Positions 53,901 through 63,626 are shown, counted from the first letter of the stretch. The stretch: 64,000 nt of DNA from Aphrocallistes beatrix (GCA_963281255.1 OY725498.1:1612001-1676000), one strand, 5' to 3'. A program made the numbers and translations. Notes: generated from the letters alone by a model not told the origin.

Positions 53901-54802
53901 ACTCCTTTAAGAATACCTCACAAAAATTGCTTAAAATGATGGACTATGCATTAAAATTTATTGCAAAATTATATTCAAGATCGAAAAAATCTACTAATAA
54001 GAGTGCGCTGCTTTGGTGCTTTGCTTATTAGTAGTTTCAAGTCCACGCATCTGCACTAATATTATTACTATTTTGGAACATGTCACCGTCATAATCAGGT
54101 GATCTCGATTGCCACTATGAGGAGGTGCTTAAAGAGATCAACCAAATCTCTATATGCTCTGTTTGTCTACGTTTGTTACCAGTTCGTCCGTGTGTGTTAA
54201 ATTTAATTTAAATATCTTTCTCACTGTTGAGTAGAGTTCATACTTTCTTAAGGAATAGTCAGTCTAAGAATTGGGTTTTTATGGTTGATGGCACATTGCG
54301 ATATGGCACGGACGATGAGACTGGATGACACTACATACATGCCAACTTGAGTCGTGAGAAAAGCGGGACGCAGCGTTGAATTTCGCGGGACATGGTGGGA
54401 CGCAATAGAAGAGTATTATACATAGAATAAAAAAGCGGGACAATAATTGAGAAATTTCATGTAAAAGCGGGACACTCGTGAAAATTACCCCAATAGAAGA
54501 GTGAAAAAAACGGGACGTCCAGTCCAGCCCAAAATGGGACAGTTGGCATGTATCACACTATCGATAAGTGGATTGAGCAGACAATCAGTAACCCAAACAA
54601 GTTCGGATAACCTATCGGATAGGATTGTTTAGTTTTGTTTTTGGTCATTTTCTAGCTCCAAAATTCATAGTAAAATGTGTTCATTGGTTATAGGAAAGCA
54701 TCTAAACTGTTTTCTGGGGTACAAGGGTCAAAGTTTTCCTGGGGAACATGTCCCTAGATCCCCCTCCCCCAATTTTAAACGCTCGCTCGGCGCCCCCATA
54801 AT
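50985..54802. repeat. Segmental duplication, copy 2 (partner 31010-34868)
   Basis: Collinear with 31010-34868, including CAAGCG tails (51160-51615), the attcatgaaat palindromic cluster (51705-51825, longer here), the propeller gene and the 'catgccaac' MITE (54338-54553). Breaks off at about 54802 (cgcccccataatttttt). Confidence 0.9.
52240..53135 (-). pseudogene. Propeller-family gene with C-terminal frameshift (copy at 52.2 kb)
   Basis: A normal start at 53135-53133 (MKRSKKRCRVTLDEDSCKKS), in frame to GGRVRYY, then RQKMKQNSDSLELL and stop at 52299 in place of RPKD..KLRFLGVAMTEDFQM. The cause is one base missing in the run ttttttggcgata (52336-52348), the same change as in the 47-kb copy. The last blade and the YEPK end (52240-52298) are still present out of frame. 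A truncated ~279-residue product is possible. Confidence 0.8.
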
Positions 54803-55490
54803 TTTTTGGAAAAAATGAGAAGGTTACACCTATGCTTACACAGGGGCGGTCGCAGGAATTTACAATGTCCAGGGCGAGGCGGGGCCAACGAAAAAAATCC
54901 AGGGCCATTGATATAATTTGGTTTAGTCGGCACAATGAATTCCGGGGCCGCAGAACCAAACTCGGGGAAATGCCCCGGATGCCACTCCCCCATCCCCCTG
55001 GCTTACAGCGCCCCAGACATCCAACTTGAGGCTGTGTCACCCCATCAGAAAATCATGGCTACGCCACTGATTATTTTAATATTATTTCTTTTGCATAAAC
55101 TAAAGATTTATCATTAAAACTAGAAAATATTGACTTTAAAAAGTCAGTGTTCAGTAATGAATGAGATTCCTACAGAGAAACTTGTGTAAACACAATCTTG
55201 AATGTTTGTGGGGATGCATTGTGTACAAAGCATGCAATTCAGATATTTATCGAATCAATAAATTATTTTTAAATCAGTGCTGCCTTCTCATTACTAGATG
55301 TGCACTTCAAACATTTCTATAGAAGGGTGGCGTTACATTTTTTGTTTATTAGGCTGATCAATATGTGTGGGTATCACTAGATATGTTCCTTTTAAAATGG
55401 GCATAGTTATTCCCATAATTAATATATTCTAGCTTGAATATGAGACTTGTGACCTTAATGGGTTGAATTACTTCAATTATAGATATTTAA
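54803..55490. other. Composite hAT-like ends and unit flank before Hv1 copy 2
   Basis: 54842-55066 begins CAGGGGCGGTCGCAGGAATT and ends tggctacgccactg, with several hAT-style terminal motifs but no clean duplication. 55090-55490 matches the propeller-unit flank (27790-28140, 48770-49130). Confidence 0.5.
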
Positions 55491-55663
55491 TATCTTTCTC
55501 AAATAAACTACTGTTAACTCAAAGTATTAAATTATGCCCTGGTGCACTTGAAAGAGTACGCTTATAATATCAATGAACGATATGTACCATTATTCATATG
55601 CAGTAGTATTGTTATAGAATGAAAACCATATCAAACCCATGGTTATATGCTAGAAGCTTGGTG

Positions 55664-55671
55664 TATAAAAG
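55664..55671 (+). promoter_or_regulatory. TATA box of Hv1 copy 2
   Basis: TATAAAAG in the conserved promoter block, about 60 bp upstream of the start codon. At 55505-55520 the sequence tgttaactcaaagtatta is the uninterrupted counterpart of the 21454-21949 insertion site. Confidence 0.65.
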
Positions 55672-55730
55672 TAAGGAATCAAAATTGTTCAAATTAATTT
55701 ACTAAAGAATAAAAAAATCCTAAAATACGA

Positions 55731-56798
55731 ATGAGTAATAGTGAACCATCAGACATATTCGCTGCAGATAAAACGAGCGAAGAACGCAAAGCACATTTCC
55801 GGGCTTCAAGGCCTAAGCCAAGTGCAGGCGTTGACTCAAATGCTCTTCTTCCAGATTTGTTTGAAGTCGAAAGCCTAAAATCCAGTAACATAAAATCATT
55901 GCTTAATGAAGGCAAAGGGCTTGAATCGGTCACTTCTGATGACACGCTGAATACAGATCCTCGGATAAAGAAACTCAAAGCAGAATGCAAGTATTGCAGT
56001 TGCATTGAGAGCCAATATGACCATAACAAATGTTGCATTCATTTTGGATATTTTAGATTATTTTTGCAGAAAATCCTTCATAGCATTCCGTTTCATATCA
56101 TCATTTCCCTCCTCGTCTTGATCGATGTCGCAATTGTTGTTCTCGAGCTAACGATTGAAACGCGCGAGTTTGCAGAATGTATAACTGAGGCAGATTGTAA
56201 CAACACATGCGAAAGTCGAACCGAGCTGCCTGTCAGTGGAGAACATAACGAGACTGAAGAGGTGGTTTGTGGTTTTATAGGCCTAAGTCGGTTCTGCATT
56301 CCAGAGAGCCAGGAAGGAATCAATGCTAGTCACGTTTTCAGCATCCTAACCATAACAATTCTCTCCATATTTTTATCAGAAATATTAGTAAAAATATTTG
56401 CTTTCGGTTTTCGAATATTTCTGAAGCTTTACGAATTATTTGATATGATCATAGTGTTTACATCTCTTGTGATTACCATCGCCCAATTCGTCCTTGAAGC
56501 GAATGAAATTCTCATCCTTTTTGAACTTCTGATTATCCTTCGATTGTGGAGAATAGTTAGAGTTATTACTGCGGCCGTAGCAGCTTATACCTCTGTCAAA
56601 GAGGAGGAATTCGAAAAAAATATAAAGAAAATCTATGCTACAGAATCGAAAAATATACAAAGCTTACTAGACGAGTATGCATTTGCCAGGAGTGAAATCC
56701 TTCGTATGCGTCAAGTGCTGCTTAAGATGCAAGTTAACCCTTTTCCAGATGAATATGGACTGAGTCTAGCAGAGGCGAACAAGCTTGAACCCTACTGA
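55731..56798 (+). CDS. HVCN1: Voltage-gated proton channel Hv1, copy 2
   Basis: A 355-residue intronless frame, strongly similar to copy 1. S1 SLLVLIDVAIVVLELTIE with D132 and E139 (human D112, E119); S2 with E217 and K221; S3 LFDMIIV with D238 and, as in copy 1, Thr instead of the second S3 Asp; S4 ILRLWRIVRVIT with R271, R274 and R277, all three gating arginines, and T280 at the human N214 place. The S1-S2 loop again is long with conserved cysteines (C150, C156, C160, C180, C189) and NNT/NET/NAS sequons. The C-terminal helix differs (SVKEEEFEKNIKKIYATESK) before the invariant EILRMRQVLLKMQVNPFPDE. The N-terminal cytosolic ASRPKPSAG and LKAECKYCSCIESQYDHN motifs are retained. A recent paralogue of copy 1, 33 kb away, same strand. 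Confidence 0.9.
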   Translation: MSNSEPSDIFAADKTSEERKAHFRASRPKPSAGVDSNALLPDLFEVESLKSSNIKSLLNEGKGLESVTSDDTLNTDPRIKKLKAECKYCSCIESQYDHNKCCIHFGYFRLFLQKILHSIPFHIIISLLVLIDVAIVVLELTIETREFAECITEADCNNTCESRTELPVSGEHNETEEVVCGFIGLSRFCIPESQEGINASHVFSILTITILSIFLSEILVKIFAFGFRIFLKLYELFDMIIVFTSLVITIAQFVLEANEILILFELLIILRLWRIVRVITAAVAAYTSVKEEEFEKNIKKIYATESKNIQSLLDEYAFARSEILRMRQVLLKMQVNPFPDEYGLSLAEANKLEPY

Positions 56799-58528
56799 GA
56801 AAAAAAGAAATAATTGACCCTAACTTTCTGTACATTTAGATTGTGTTTATAGGAGCATGTACAGTTTAGATTTTTGTATATTTTTTTGTATTTAATCTTT
56901 CTTTACTTTGTGCTGACGAAAAATTCAGGAGATTTCAATACTGTGCAAGCATTTGAATTCACAGACATTTACTTTAAACTATTCAAATAACATAAGAGGC
57001 ATCTACATACTTGCAATAGCATTATCTTCTTGACGATTCACGGCCTTAAAAATCCCACCCTCGCTCCCAACACTTTTGATATTTCTTCGTGGGCATAGCT
57101 AGATAAAAGTTTGAGACAATATTGATGATAAAATGGGTTGCATAGTTTGTTTGAAATGCTAAAATAAGGTTGGTAATCAGGATTGGGAAAATTTATCCCT
57201 TACGCCTTAAAGTATAGAAAATTACGGGGGGCAAGGCCACCTACACTCCCCATTGGTCGCTCGCTCTTGAGTCTGCCCTGGAACCCACCACAGATTGATA
57301 TCGTATGATATCGAATAATACAAATATACGTATGTTGAAAATAGAATGCGAAATCCATGAGCTGCCCAGGGTAGATATCAATAACTTGATTCAGGGAGAT
57401 TGACATGAAATATCAATGACTACCGCAATGAGTCAATGAATACTGCACGAAAGATTGGGCAAATGGTGAAATGGAAGAATTTACCGTAAAATTCAAGTGG
57501 TAGTAATTTAGCATCCCCTTTGGGTGGGCGATTATTTGAGGACCGGCTACTATTCGAGTTTGTACTACGCGGTACGTATATGGAAGAAGGACAACAACTA
57601 TCAATAAACGATAGTCCAAAAAAGTTGCGCCCACCTGTGCCCCACCAATAGCGCTGCCACTAATTAACCCCAAAGAATAGTCAACAAATATAATAGCCTT
57701 AGGCGTTGTGAGAAATGTGGATTGTGTCTCGCAGTGGCGGATCCAGCAGCTCACCACTGGTGAGGCATTGGTGAGGCACAGCTTATTGAGTTGAGGTCTG
57801 TGCCGCACCCTCGCGCCGCCACTGGTGTAGAGGCGAATCTTTCTTAAATAAAGGCCACTGTTAATAGTAAACTTGTTTCAGTTCCAAAAAGACCTTCAGT
57901 GGGGATGCAGGCGGGCGGTATCTCATTATTATTATTTCATTATTTAATAAACATAATCAAGTCTGAAAATTTATATATAAAATTGACTATAAATCTTTAA
58001 TTGACGCATTGAAGTCTCAATAGCCATCAATATATCTAGAAATGCTAGTCATATCGACTCTATAACTCAATCAATAGTAATAAATCCCCTGCGCCTGAAA
58101 CAAAATGAGATACTGATTGGAATAAAGACAATAATGACAATATATATATGGTAGCTAAAAATTGATGCGGGTGGAGGAACTGAAACATGTTTCTAGTTAA
58201 CAGTGACCTAATGGGATGAAATAGTTTTATAGAATCATGCTCTTCAAAGATAATTATAATATGAATAGTGTTTGTGCAGAATACCATCTACGTATATCAT
58301 TTTACAAACCTGTTTGCGATTATTTATGTATTTCGTTACAGAAAGTGCAGCCTTGTAAATAGTTAATGAGATGGGTAATTATAGAAAGAGAATCAGCAGT
58401 ATATTTAATTTCTAATTTATAACCAATTCCTTGGCACGAAAATGGATCAAAGTCATGAACACTTTGTAGAATACCACACACACATATAAATAATTTAATT
58501 CGGTCATTTAAACTCGATTAATGTGTTA

Positions 58529-58560
<32 letters not shown>
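56799..58560. other. Gene-free stretch
   Basis: No gene recognised. A small element with ends CAGTGGCGGATCC / CGCGCCGCCACTG lies at 57732-57824, related to the inserts at 25286 and 48282. A (TG)n(TA)n run lies at 58528-58563, preceded by aaactcgattaatgtgt. Confidence 0.5.
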
Positions 58561-58561
<1 letters not shown>

Positions 58562-58563
<2 letters not shown>

Positions 58564-59055
58564 CTGTAACGAATTGATTGAAGAAACTACAGGGCGGAGA
58601 AAGCTGATTTTTGGCATGTGGGAGTCTTTTGGCTATGGCTCCACTAAGTTCAGACCTCAGACGAAAATGTCGACCCATCATGGAATTATGACGTCATTGT
58701 CACCTTTTTTATAAATAACTGAAATTTAGAAATTTCAGTTTTTCGACCATAACTCAGTCATTTTAGGTGATAGAAAGCTGAAATTTTAATAGAATGTGTA
58801 TATTAATATACCTCACATATGATGCAACTATCATCAAAAAATGATAGCTCATCACTTTGTTATGACGTCATCATTACGCATCAAAAAATTTTAAAATGAC
58901 AAATTTGGTGATTTTTCGTGCGATATCGATCATAACAGTAGGACAGATGTATTTAGAGATCTTATCTCCCTTAGAATTAATCAATGTGACCCCAGGTGCC
59001 TCCGGTGGACACAGTGTCCGCCAGCCGCGCAGCGCAAGCAAGCGATTCGCGCTTG
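58562..59055. mobile_element. CAAGCG element, single right arm
   Basis: From tctgtaacgaattgattga through the tgacgtcat-containing body to the tail gtggacacagtgtccgcc...gcaagcgattcgcgcttg. Followed by (TA)n and acattaatcgagtttaatag + taaggat. The left arm is absent. Confidence 0.7.
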
Positions 59056-59445
59056 TATATATATAAACATTAATCGAGTTTAATAGTAAGGATGTAACTT
59101 ACTCGTCTCTTCAAAGTGCAGTACCTCTGAATTGCTACAAGATCTGTTCTGGCTCTCTAAGCAGGACTTCAACACTGGCAATTTGAAGATAGTTGTAGGA
59201 CATCCTGTGTTGTCATCCTGGATTTGCGATGGAAGAGTAACTGACTGATTTTTGTTGTGTGTCAACTGTCAACGGTAATATTGTTTCTGTACATTATTCT
59301 TGACCGGTTTGGGGCAGTGTTTGCAAGCACAGGATGTTTTCCATCACTTGTGCTGGTACTACAATGTGATGACCGCTACCAGCTCACCACAGTCTAATGT
59401 TAGATCTCTGCAATGAAATTTATGTATTATGTCAATAGCATACAA
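59056..59445. other. Gene-free stretch
   Basis: No array, TIR pair or coding signal apart from the terminal motif at 59063-59093. Confidence 0.4.
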
Positions 59446-59446
59446 G

Positions 59447-59665
59447 GGGGCATGCCTAATTTCCGAGACGGGACGGGATCGTCCCGGAAATCTAGACACC
59501 TAATTACCGGGACGGGACGGAAATTGGGGATTTTATCCGTCCCATCAGGGGCGTAGCCAAGAACCTGCCAGTAGGCCCTGTGACTGGCTACGCCCCTGTC
59601 CCGAAACTTAGGTATCTATATTTTCTGGGACAATCCCTTCTCGGCACAGAAATTAGGCCTGCTCG
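59447..59665. mobile_element. Second copy of the gggcatgcctaattt element, short
   Basis: Left end gggcatgcctaatttccgag, right end cagaaattaggcctgct, with gacgggacgg units as in 7981-9071. Its centre holds a near-palindromic hAT-type mini-element CAGGGGCGTAGCCA...TGGCTACGCCCCTG (59545-59600). Confidence 0.6.
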
Positions 59666-59703
59666 ATCTAGGAATTAAAAAGTCATGTTATTACAGGGCC
59701 AGC

Positions 59704-59848
59704 GCCACTGGTCCGGGATGGTACGATTTTAACAGGACCACTTTTCAAAATTGGCCCCAGGTTGGTCAGGTAAACCGGACGTTTCAAAAGTGGTCTGGTT
59801 GGTTAGGTAAAACCGGACCATCTCTAAAACGGTGGCACCGGCGCTGTA
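59704..59848. mobile_element. Small inverted-repeat element
   Basis: Ends cagcgccactggtccgg and the complement-like ggtggcaccggcgctg, with internal aaccggac / ggtccgg repeats. Target duplication not resolved. Confidence 0.5.
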
Positions 59849-60025
59849 AATTATCCTAAGGATTCTGTTAGTGTGAACTTGTCTCCGCTCTTCGATATTT
59901 AGATACCCCTCTGCAGTGGCGCCCACAGGGGGCGCAGTACACCCGCATCAATATACAGATATAACTGGCTAATTCCATATTTTACTCGCAGTTCACTGTA
60001 CTTCTCGCATTTTTATAAATACAAG

Positions 60026-60660
60026 CGCGCTTCGCTTGCTTGTGCTGCGCGGCTTGCGGACACTTTGTGTCCGCCAGAGGCGCCTAGGCTCACATTGATT
60101 AATTATAACAGAATAAGAAGCAGGGGCGGCGCCAGTTGTTTTCATCAGGGGTCGCATAGGGGTGGCAGATCATCTGGCAGGGGTCGCAGAATAAAGGAAG
60201 GGAACTCAAAAATGTCTCATTTTTTAGATTGTTTCCATAACCAACATGGTATGTTTGGAATCTAAAACTGACTTTAATGTTGAAAATATGTTTTTCTTCT
60301 GATTAATATTATTTAGTGCGTTTTTGTTAGTATGTACCTTAGTATCCAAATGAGTGACATTCCTCCCGCAGCTACTAAACGTCATAGAACTGAAGCTCCT
60401 GGCCCAGATGATCTGTCCTTAGTTTAACTGTTTATTCTAGTATATGTGACTTTAGTATTATATTGTTCCTGATTCTTTCACAAAATTTCACTTAATCTCA
60501 TATAACATATAACTAAAATCACAAATTTCGTAAATATGAACCTATAAATCCTGCGCCCCCTTTAGGGGGAGCAGGACTTTAATCAGGGGGCGCAGCTGCT
60601 CCCCCTCTAACGCCGCCACTGATAAGAATTCATCATTTTTTGATGATAGTTCACGTGTTT
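60026..60660. mobile_element. CAAGCG fragment split by a hAT element
   Basis: Left tail caagcgcgcttcgcttgct...gtccgcc (60026-60120), body resumes at 60630 (ttcatcattttttgatgata). In between, hAT element 60121-60621, ends CAGGGGCGGCGCCAG / TAACGCCGCCACTG, duplication ataagaag (60113-60120) / ataagaat (60622-60629). Confidence 0.75.
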
Positions 60661-60777
60661 TTTATTGGAAGGGGAGGAACCTTACAATCTTACAAATCCC
60701 AACCCAACACCCTCCATATATCCGCCCTGCGTCGGAAATTCAGTACCAATAGTTAGTTACTGATTTAGTACACGTCA

Positions 60778-60850
60778 AGCGCGCTTCGCTTGCTTGGCTG
60801 GCGGACACAAAGTGTCCGCCAGAGGCATCCTTCGGATGCATAGACCCACA
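60778..60850. repeat. CAAGCG tail, solo
   Basis: caagcgcgcttcgcttgc, ggcggacacaaagtgtccgc, gaggcatccttcggatgc: three hairpins, no body. Confidence 0.65.
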
Positions 60851-60865
60851 TTGATTAGTAATAAG

Positions 60866-61010
60866 GTGAGGTATTAAAAAGTTCATTGCGTATGCGCAAT
60901 CGTCACACTGCGCATGATCAATTGACACATTGCAACATGATCAATTGACACATTGCGCATGATCAATTGACACATTGCGCATGATCTATCATCACTTTTC
61001 ACATAATATG
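60866..61010. repeat. Array with TGCGCA/TGATCA palindromes next to gaggtattaaaaag
   Basis: gaggtattaaaaagttc at 60869 leads into four units of cacattgcgcatgatcaatt (one with gcaaca). A second end, gaggtattaaaaactacc at 61116, leads into ttcgcatgcgaa and tttgcatatgcaaa palindromes. These look like ends of two different foldback-like elements. Confidence 0.55.
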
Positions 61011-61179
61011 CAAAAATCACGTTAAATATTTCTATATATGCAAAACTATTCCAAAAATTAATGTCGCTAAAACCTCCACACTGCATTGAATTTTTAGCGG
61101 AAAAAGCCTCATTTCGAGGTATTAAAAACTACCATTCGCATGCGAACAAGCTACTATTTGCATATGCAAATAAATTACA

Positions 61180-61668
61180 ATTATGGATCATATTCATGGA
61201 AATGATTTTGGACTCCCACAGAATGGCATAGGCGTAGGCTCCGGTCGGGTTGGTAGGGCCTTTGCCTTACATGAATTAGCCGAAAGCTATTACCTTCATT
61301 AGCTATGATACAATTTGTCCAAAATGGCCATACCAATCATGCAAACCTAAAGGCCCCACCCAATCCTCATTCCGAGTCTACGGCCCCTGGAATGGTATCC
61401 CCCGGTCCTTACAATTCGAAATATTTGGACCCCTCGGAACCAATATTTCAAAGTTATACTGAAATATATGGACCACTCTTAAATGATCGGTCTCCCATAA
61501 GTGCGAGTATGGAGATCATGATCCTTGAGTACGTAGATAATGATTGTTGCATATATTTGAGGATTGTTGGAAGTTAGTTGAAAAATTTGGTTCTTATCTG
61601 CGTATAATAACCTAATCTCAAGATTTCGTAACCTCAGGTTGATAGCCCTGGTAGTACAGTACGTACAA
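61180..61668. other. Gene-free stretch
   Basis: Contains a cataggcgtaggctcc hAT-type end at 61227 without a clear partner; no gene. Confidence 0.4.
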
Positions 61669-61723
61669 GGTTCTATCTAGGATGTTAAATGGGGGGGGAA
61701 GCTTCCCCCCTGCAGATAGAACC
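61669..61723. repeat. Hairpin with G6AAGCTTC6 core
   Basis: Arms ggttctatct (61669-61678) and agataGAacc (61714-61723) surround the perfect 18-bp palindrome ggggggaagcttcccccc (61693-61710). Possibly a tiny foldback element. Confidence 0.6.
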
Positions 61724-61910
61724 CTAACGTATCCAACAGAGTACTACGTATCAAGAAATACAGTAAAATCAGCCAATGTATGGGACATAGCTATGCTATT
61801 GAATTTTCTGAATGTACAATTTTGGCAGATATATATTGACACCGTAAAATTTGCTACTGCTCAAAAGATAGTTTGTCTTTATGGCTATAGGTCTGGGTTT
61901 GGTTGAACGA

Positions 61911-62278
61911 CAGTTGCGGAAATAAATATTCGGAATTATGTGTAATTACACATGTAATTACACATGTAATTACACGTGTAATTACACATGTAATTACACA
62001 TGTAATTACACAAGTAATTACACATGTAATTACACGTGTAATTACACATGTAATTACACATGTAATTACACGTGTAATTACACAAGTAATTACACGTGTA
62101 ATTACACAAGTAATTACACATGTAATTACACGTGTAATTACACATGTAATTACACGTGTAATTACACATGTAATTACACGTGTAATTACACATGTAATTA
62201 CACATGTAATTACACATGTAATTACACGTGTAATTTCACAAATTACACATAATTCCGAATATTTTATTTCCGCAACTG
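61911..62278. mobile_element. Foldback-like element made of a 12-bp palindromic satellite
   Basis: Terminal inverted repeats CAGTTGCGGAAATAAATATT and AATATTTTATTTCCGCAACTG-like complement enclose about 25 units of acacatgtaatt (variants acgtgt, acaagt). The unit is a palindrome centred on aatt and on catg/cgtg, so both strands read almost the same. The long open frames (VITHVITR, NYTCNYTC) are artefacts. Confidence 0.8.
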
Positions 62279-62432
62279 TATGATAAATTATTTATTTATT
62301 TATGTATACAATATATCGTACATAAAGTGAATATATCTCAAAAATATGCTGGAAACTAGTTTCAACGGTTGATCTAGGGTTTTTACGGGTATTACTTCTG
62401 CATATCGCCTTTTCGAAACTGTATGATAAATT

Positions 62433-63284
62433 CACATATTGAAAAGTCCAGAGAACATCTCCAGTGACGATTTTCCTGCCCCGAATGCAAAAATAAACCT
62501 TTGTCGTTATCTTCGACGGAATTTCTATGGGTCCATCAAAAGAATTTCCCGAATACCTTAAGCTTAACGTAGTTGCCATTAGTCAAGATCATACATGTCA
62601 ACCTGATGATAAAAGCGGGACGCATCAGAAAGGTATTATACACGGAATCCCAAAAAACGGACATGGGGAGATTTCTTGTAAAAACGGGACACTTGTCAAA
62701 ATTAGCTCAGAAGAAGAATGAAAAAAACCCGGGACGGTTGACATGTATGCAAGATTTTCCTAATGCCAGAAGTGTTATCCAACTACTCTGTCGTTCGGAG
62801 CAAATAACCAGATTATTTCAGTTTTCATTATTGAGTAAGGATGAAAAAAGGACATCATTTCGCTCTCCAGGGAATCGATGAAGCTAAATTATCATTGATT
62901 TAGAGAGAAAGATGATGACATTAGAACTGCTCCAAAGTTCAATTACACGTACGATACTTAATAATGATAATTGTAAATTGTGTCACATAGTTGCCACACT
63001 ATTGCAAAGAGTTATGAATCAAATTGACTTTTTCACTAAAAAGACAACCAAAAAGACGTGTCAGTCCTATGGGACTGCGGACTCAGTTTTCTTCCATGTG
63101 GTCTACACTCGATCTGAACTGGGCCGGACGGGTAAGTTAGTTGGACGGATCGTGGTAGCTCTAGAGGCGTGAAATCTTGTCCGCAGGCACATAAATGTCG
63201 GGGGTACATGTTCTCTGGACTATACGAACTTGTTCTCTGGACCATAGGAACAAGTTCTCTGGACTTTTTAATACCTCCTCATTT
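62433..63284. mobile_element. Inverted-repeat element with GAACAAGTTCTCTGGAC units
   Basis: The left arm has one unit (tattgaaaagtccagagaac, 62436-62455), the right arm three (63209-63276; gttctctggac) ending gactttttaatacct. The unit core GAAC-AA/TT-GTTC is a palindrome. Contains a nested 'catgtcaac...gcgggacg' MITE (about 62588-62748). Confidence 0.65.
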
Positions 63285-63303
63285 CGTTATATCCTACTTG
63301 GTT

Positions 63304-63626
63304 AATAACGAATGGCGGATGTTTCGTCGCTGATATTTCTTTGAATGAAATGATCGAATCCTCACTTTCATTCTCCCATTCATTCTACCAATTAATAAAT
63401 GACAATCACCCACCCCCTAACGAAATAAAAATACCACTCTCGCGTGCCATTTGGTATAATTTCAAACCCAAAATGCTCACTTTCTCTTTGTTCTTATACA
63501 TAATACTCTCCAAAATCCTCACTCCTATTAATTCTATTCAGCTTGAGAACCAATTCATGTTTCCCAACAGTTTGTAATTCCATTAGGAGAGATATCAGCG
63601 ACGAAACATCCGTTTACCGTTAATAA
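63304..63626. mobile_element. Inverted-repeat element with the shared foldback core
   Basis: Ends ttaataacgaatggcggatg + tttcgtcgctgatat and the complement atatcagcgacgaaaca...cgttaataa. The core (about 63400-63540) resembles that of the 21.45- and 35.76-kb elements although the ends are unrelated. It ends about 60 bp upstream of the PSTK-like start. Confidence 0.7.

Noticed and set aside
57413-57808. 131-residue minus-strand frame with a hydrophobic stretch
   Set aside because: No recognisable domain, no homologue pattern, and it overlaps a small CAGTGGCGG element.
61938-62236. Possible CRISPR array
   Set aside because: Regular spacing but no spacers: the repeat unit is continuous, 12 bp and palindromic, in an animal genome.
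61903-62283. Long repetitive open frames (VITHVITR..., NYTCNYTC..., MCNYMCNY...) on both strands
   Set aside because: They are the 12-bp palindromic satellite read in phase; the period is a multiple of three, so any frame without a stop stays open.
62573-62881. 102-residue frame MPLVKIIHVNLMIKAGRIR...
   Set aside because: Reads through the 'catgtcaac...gcgggacg' MITE; equivalent frames appear in other MITE copies.
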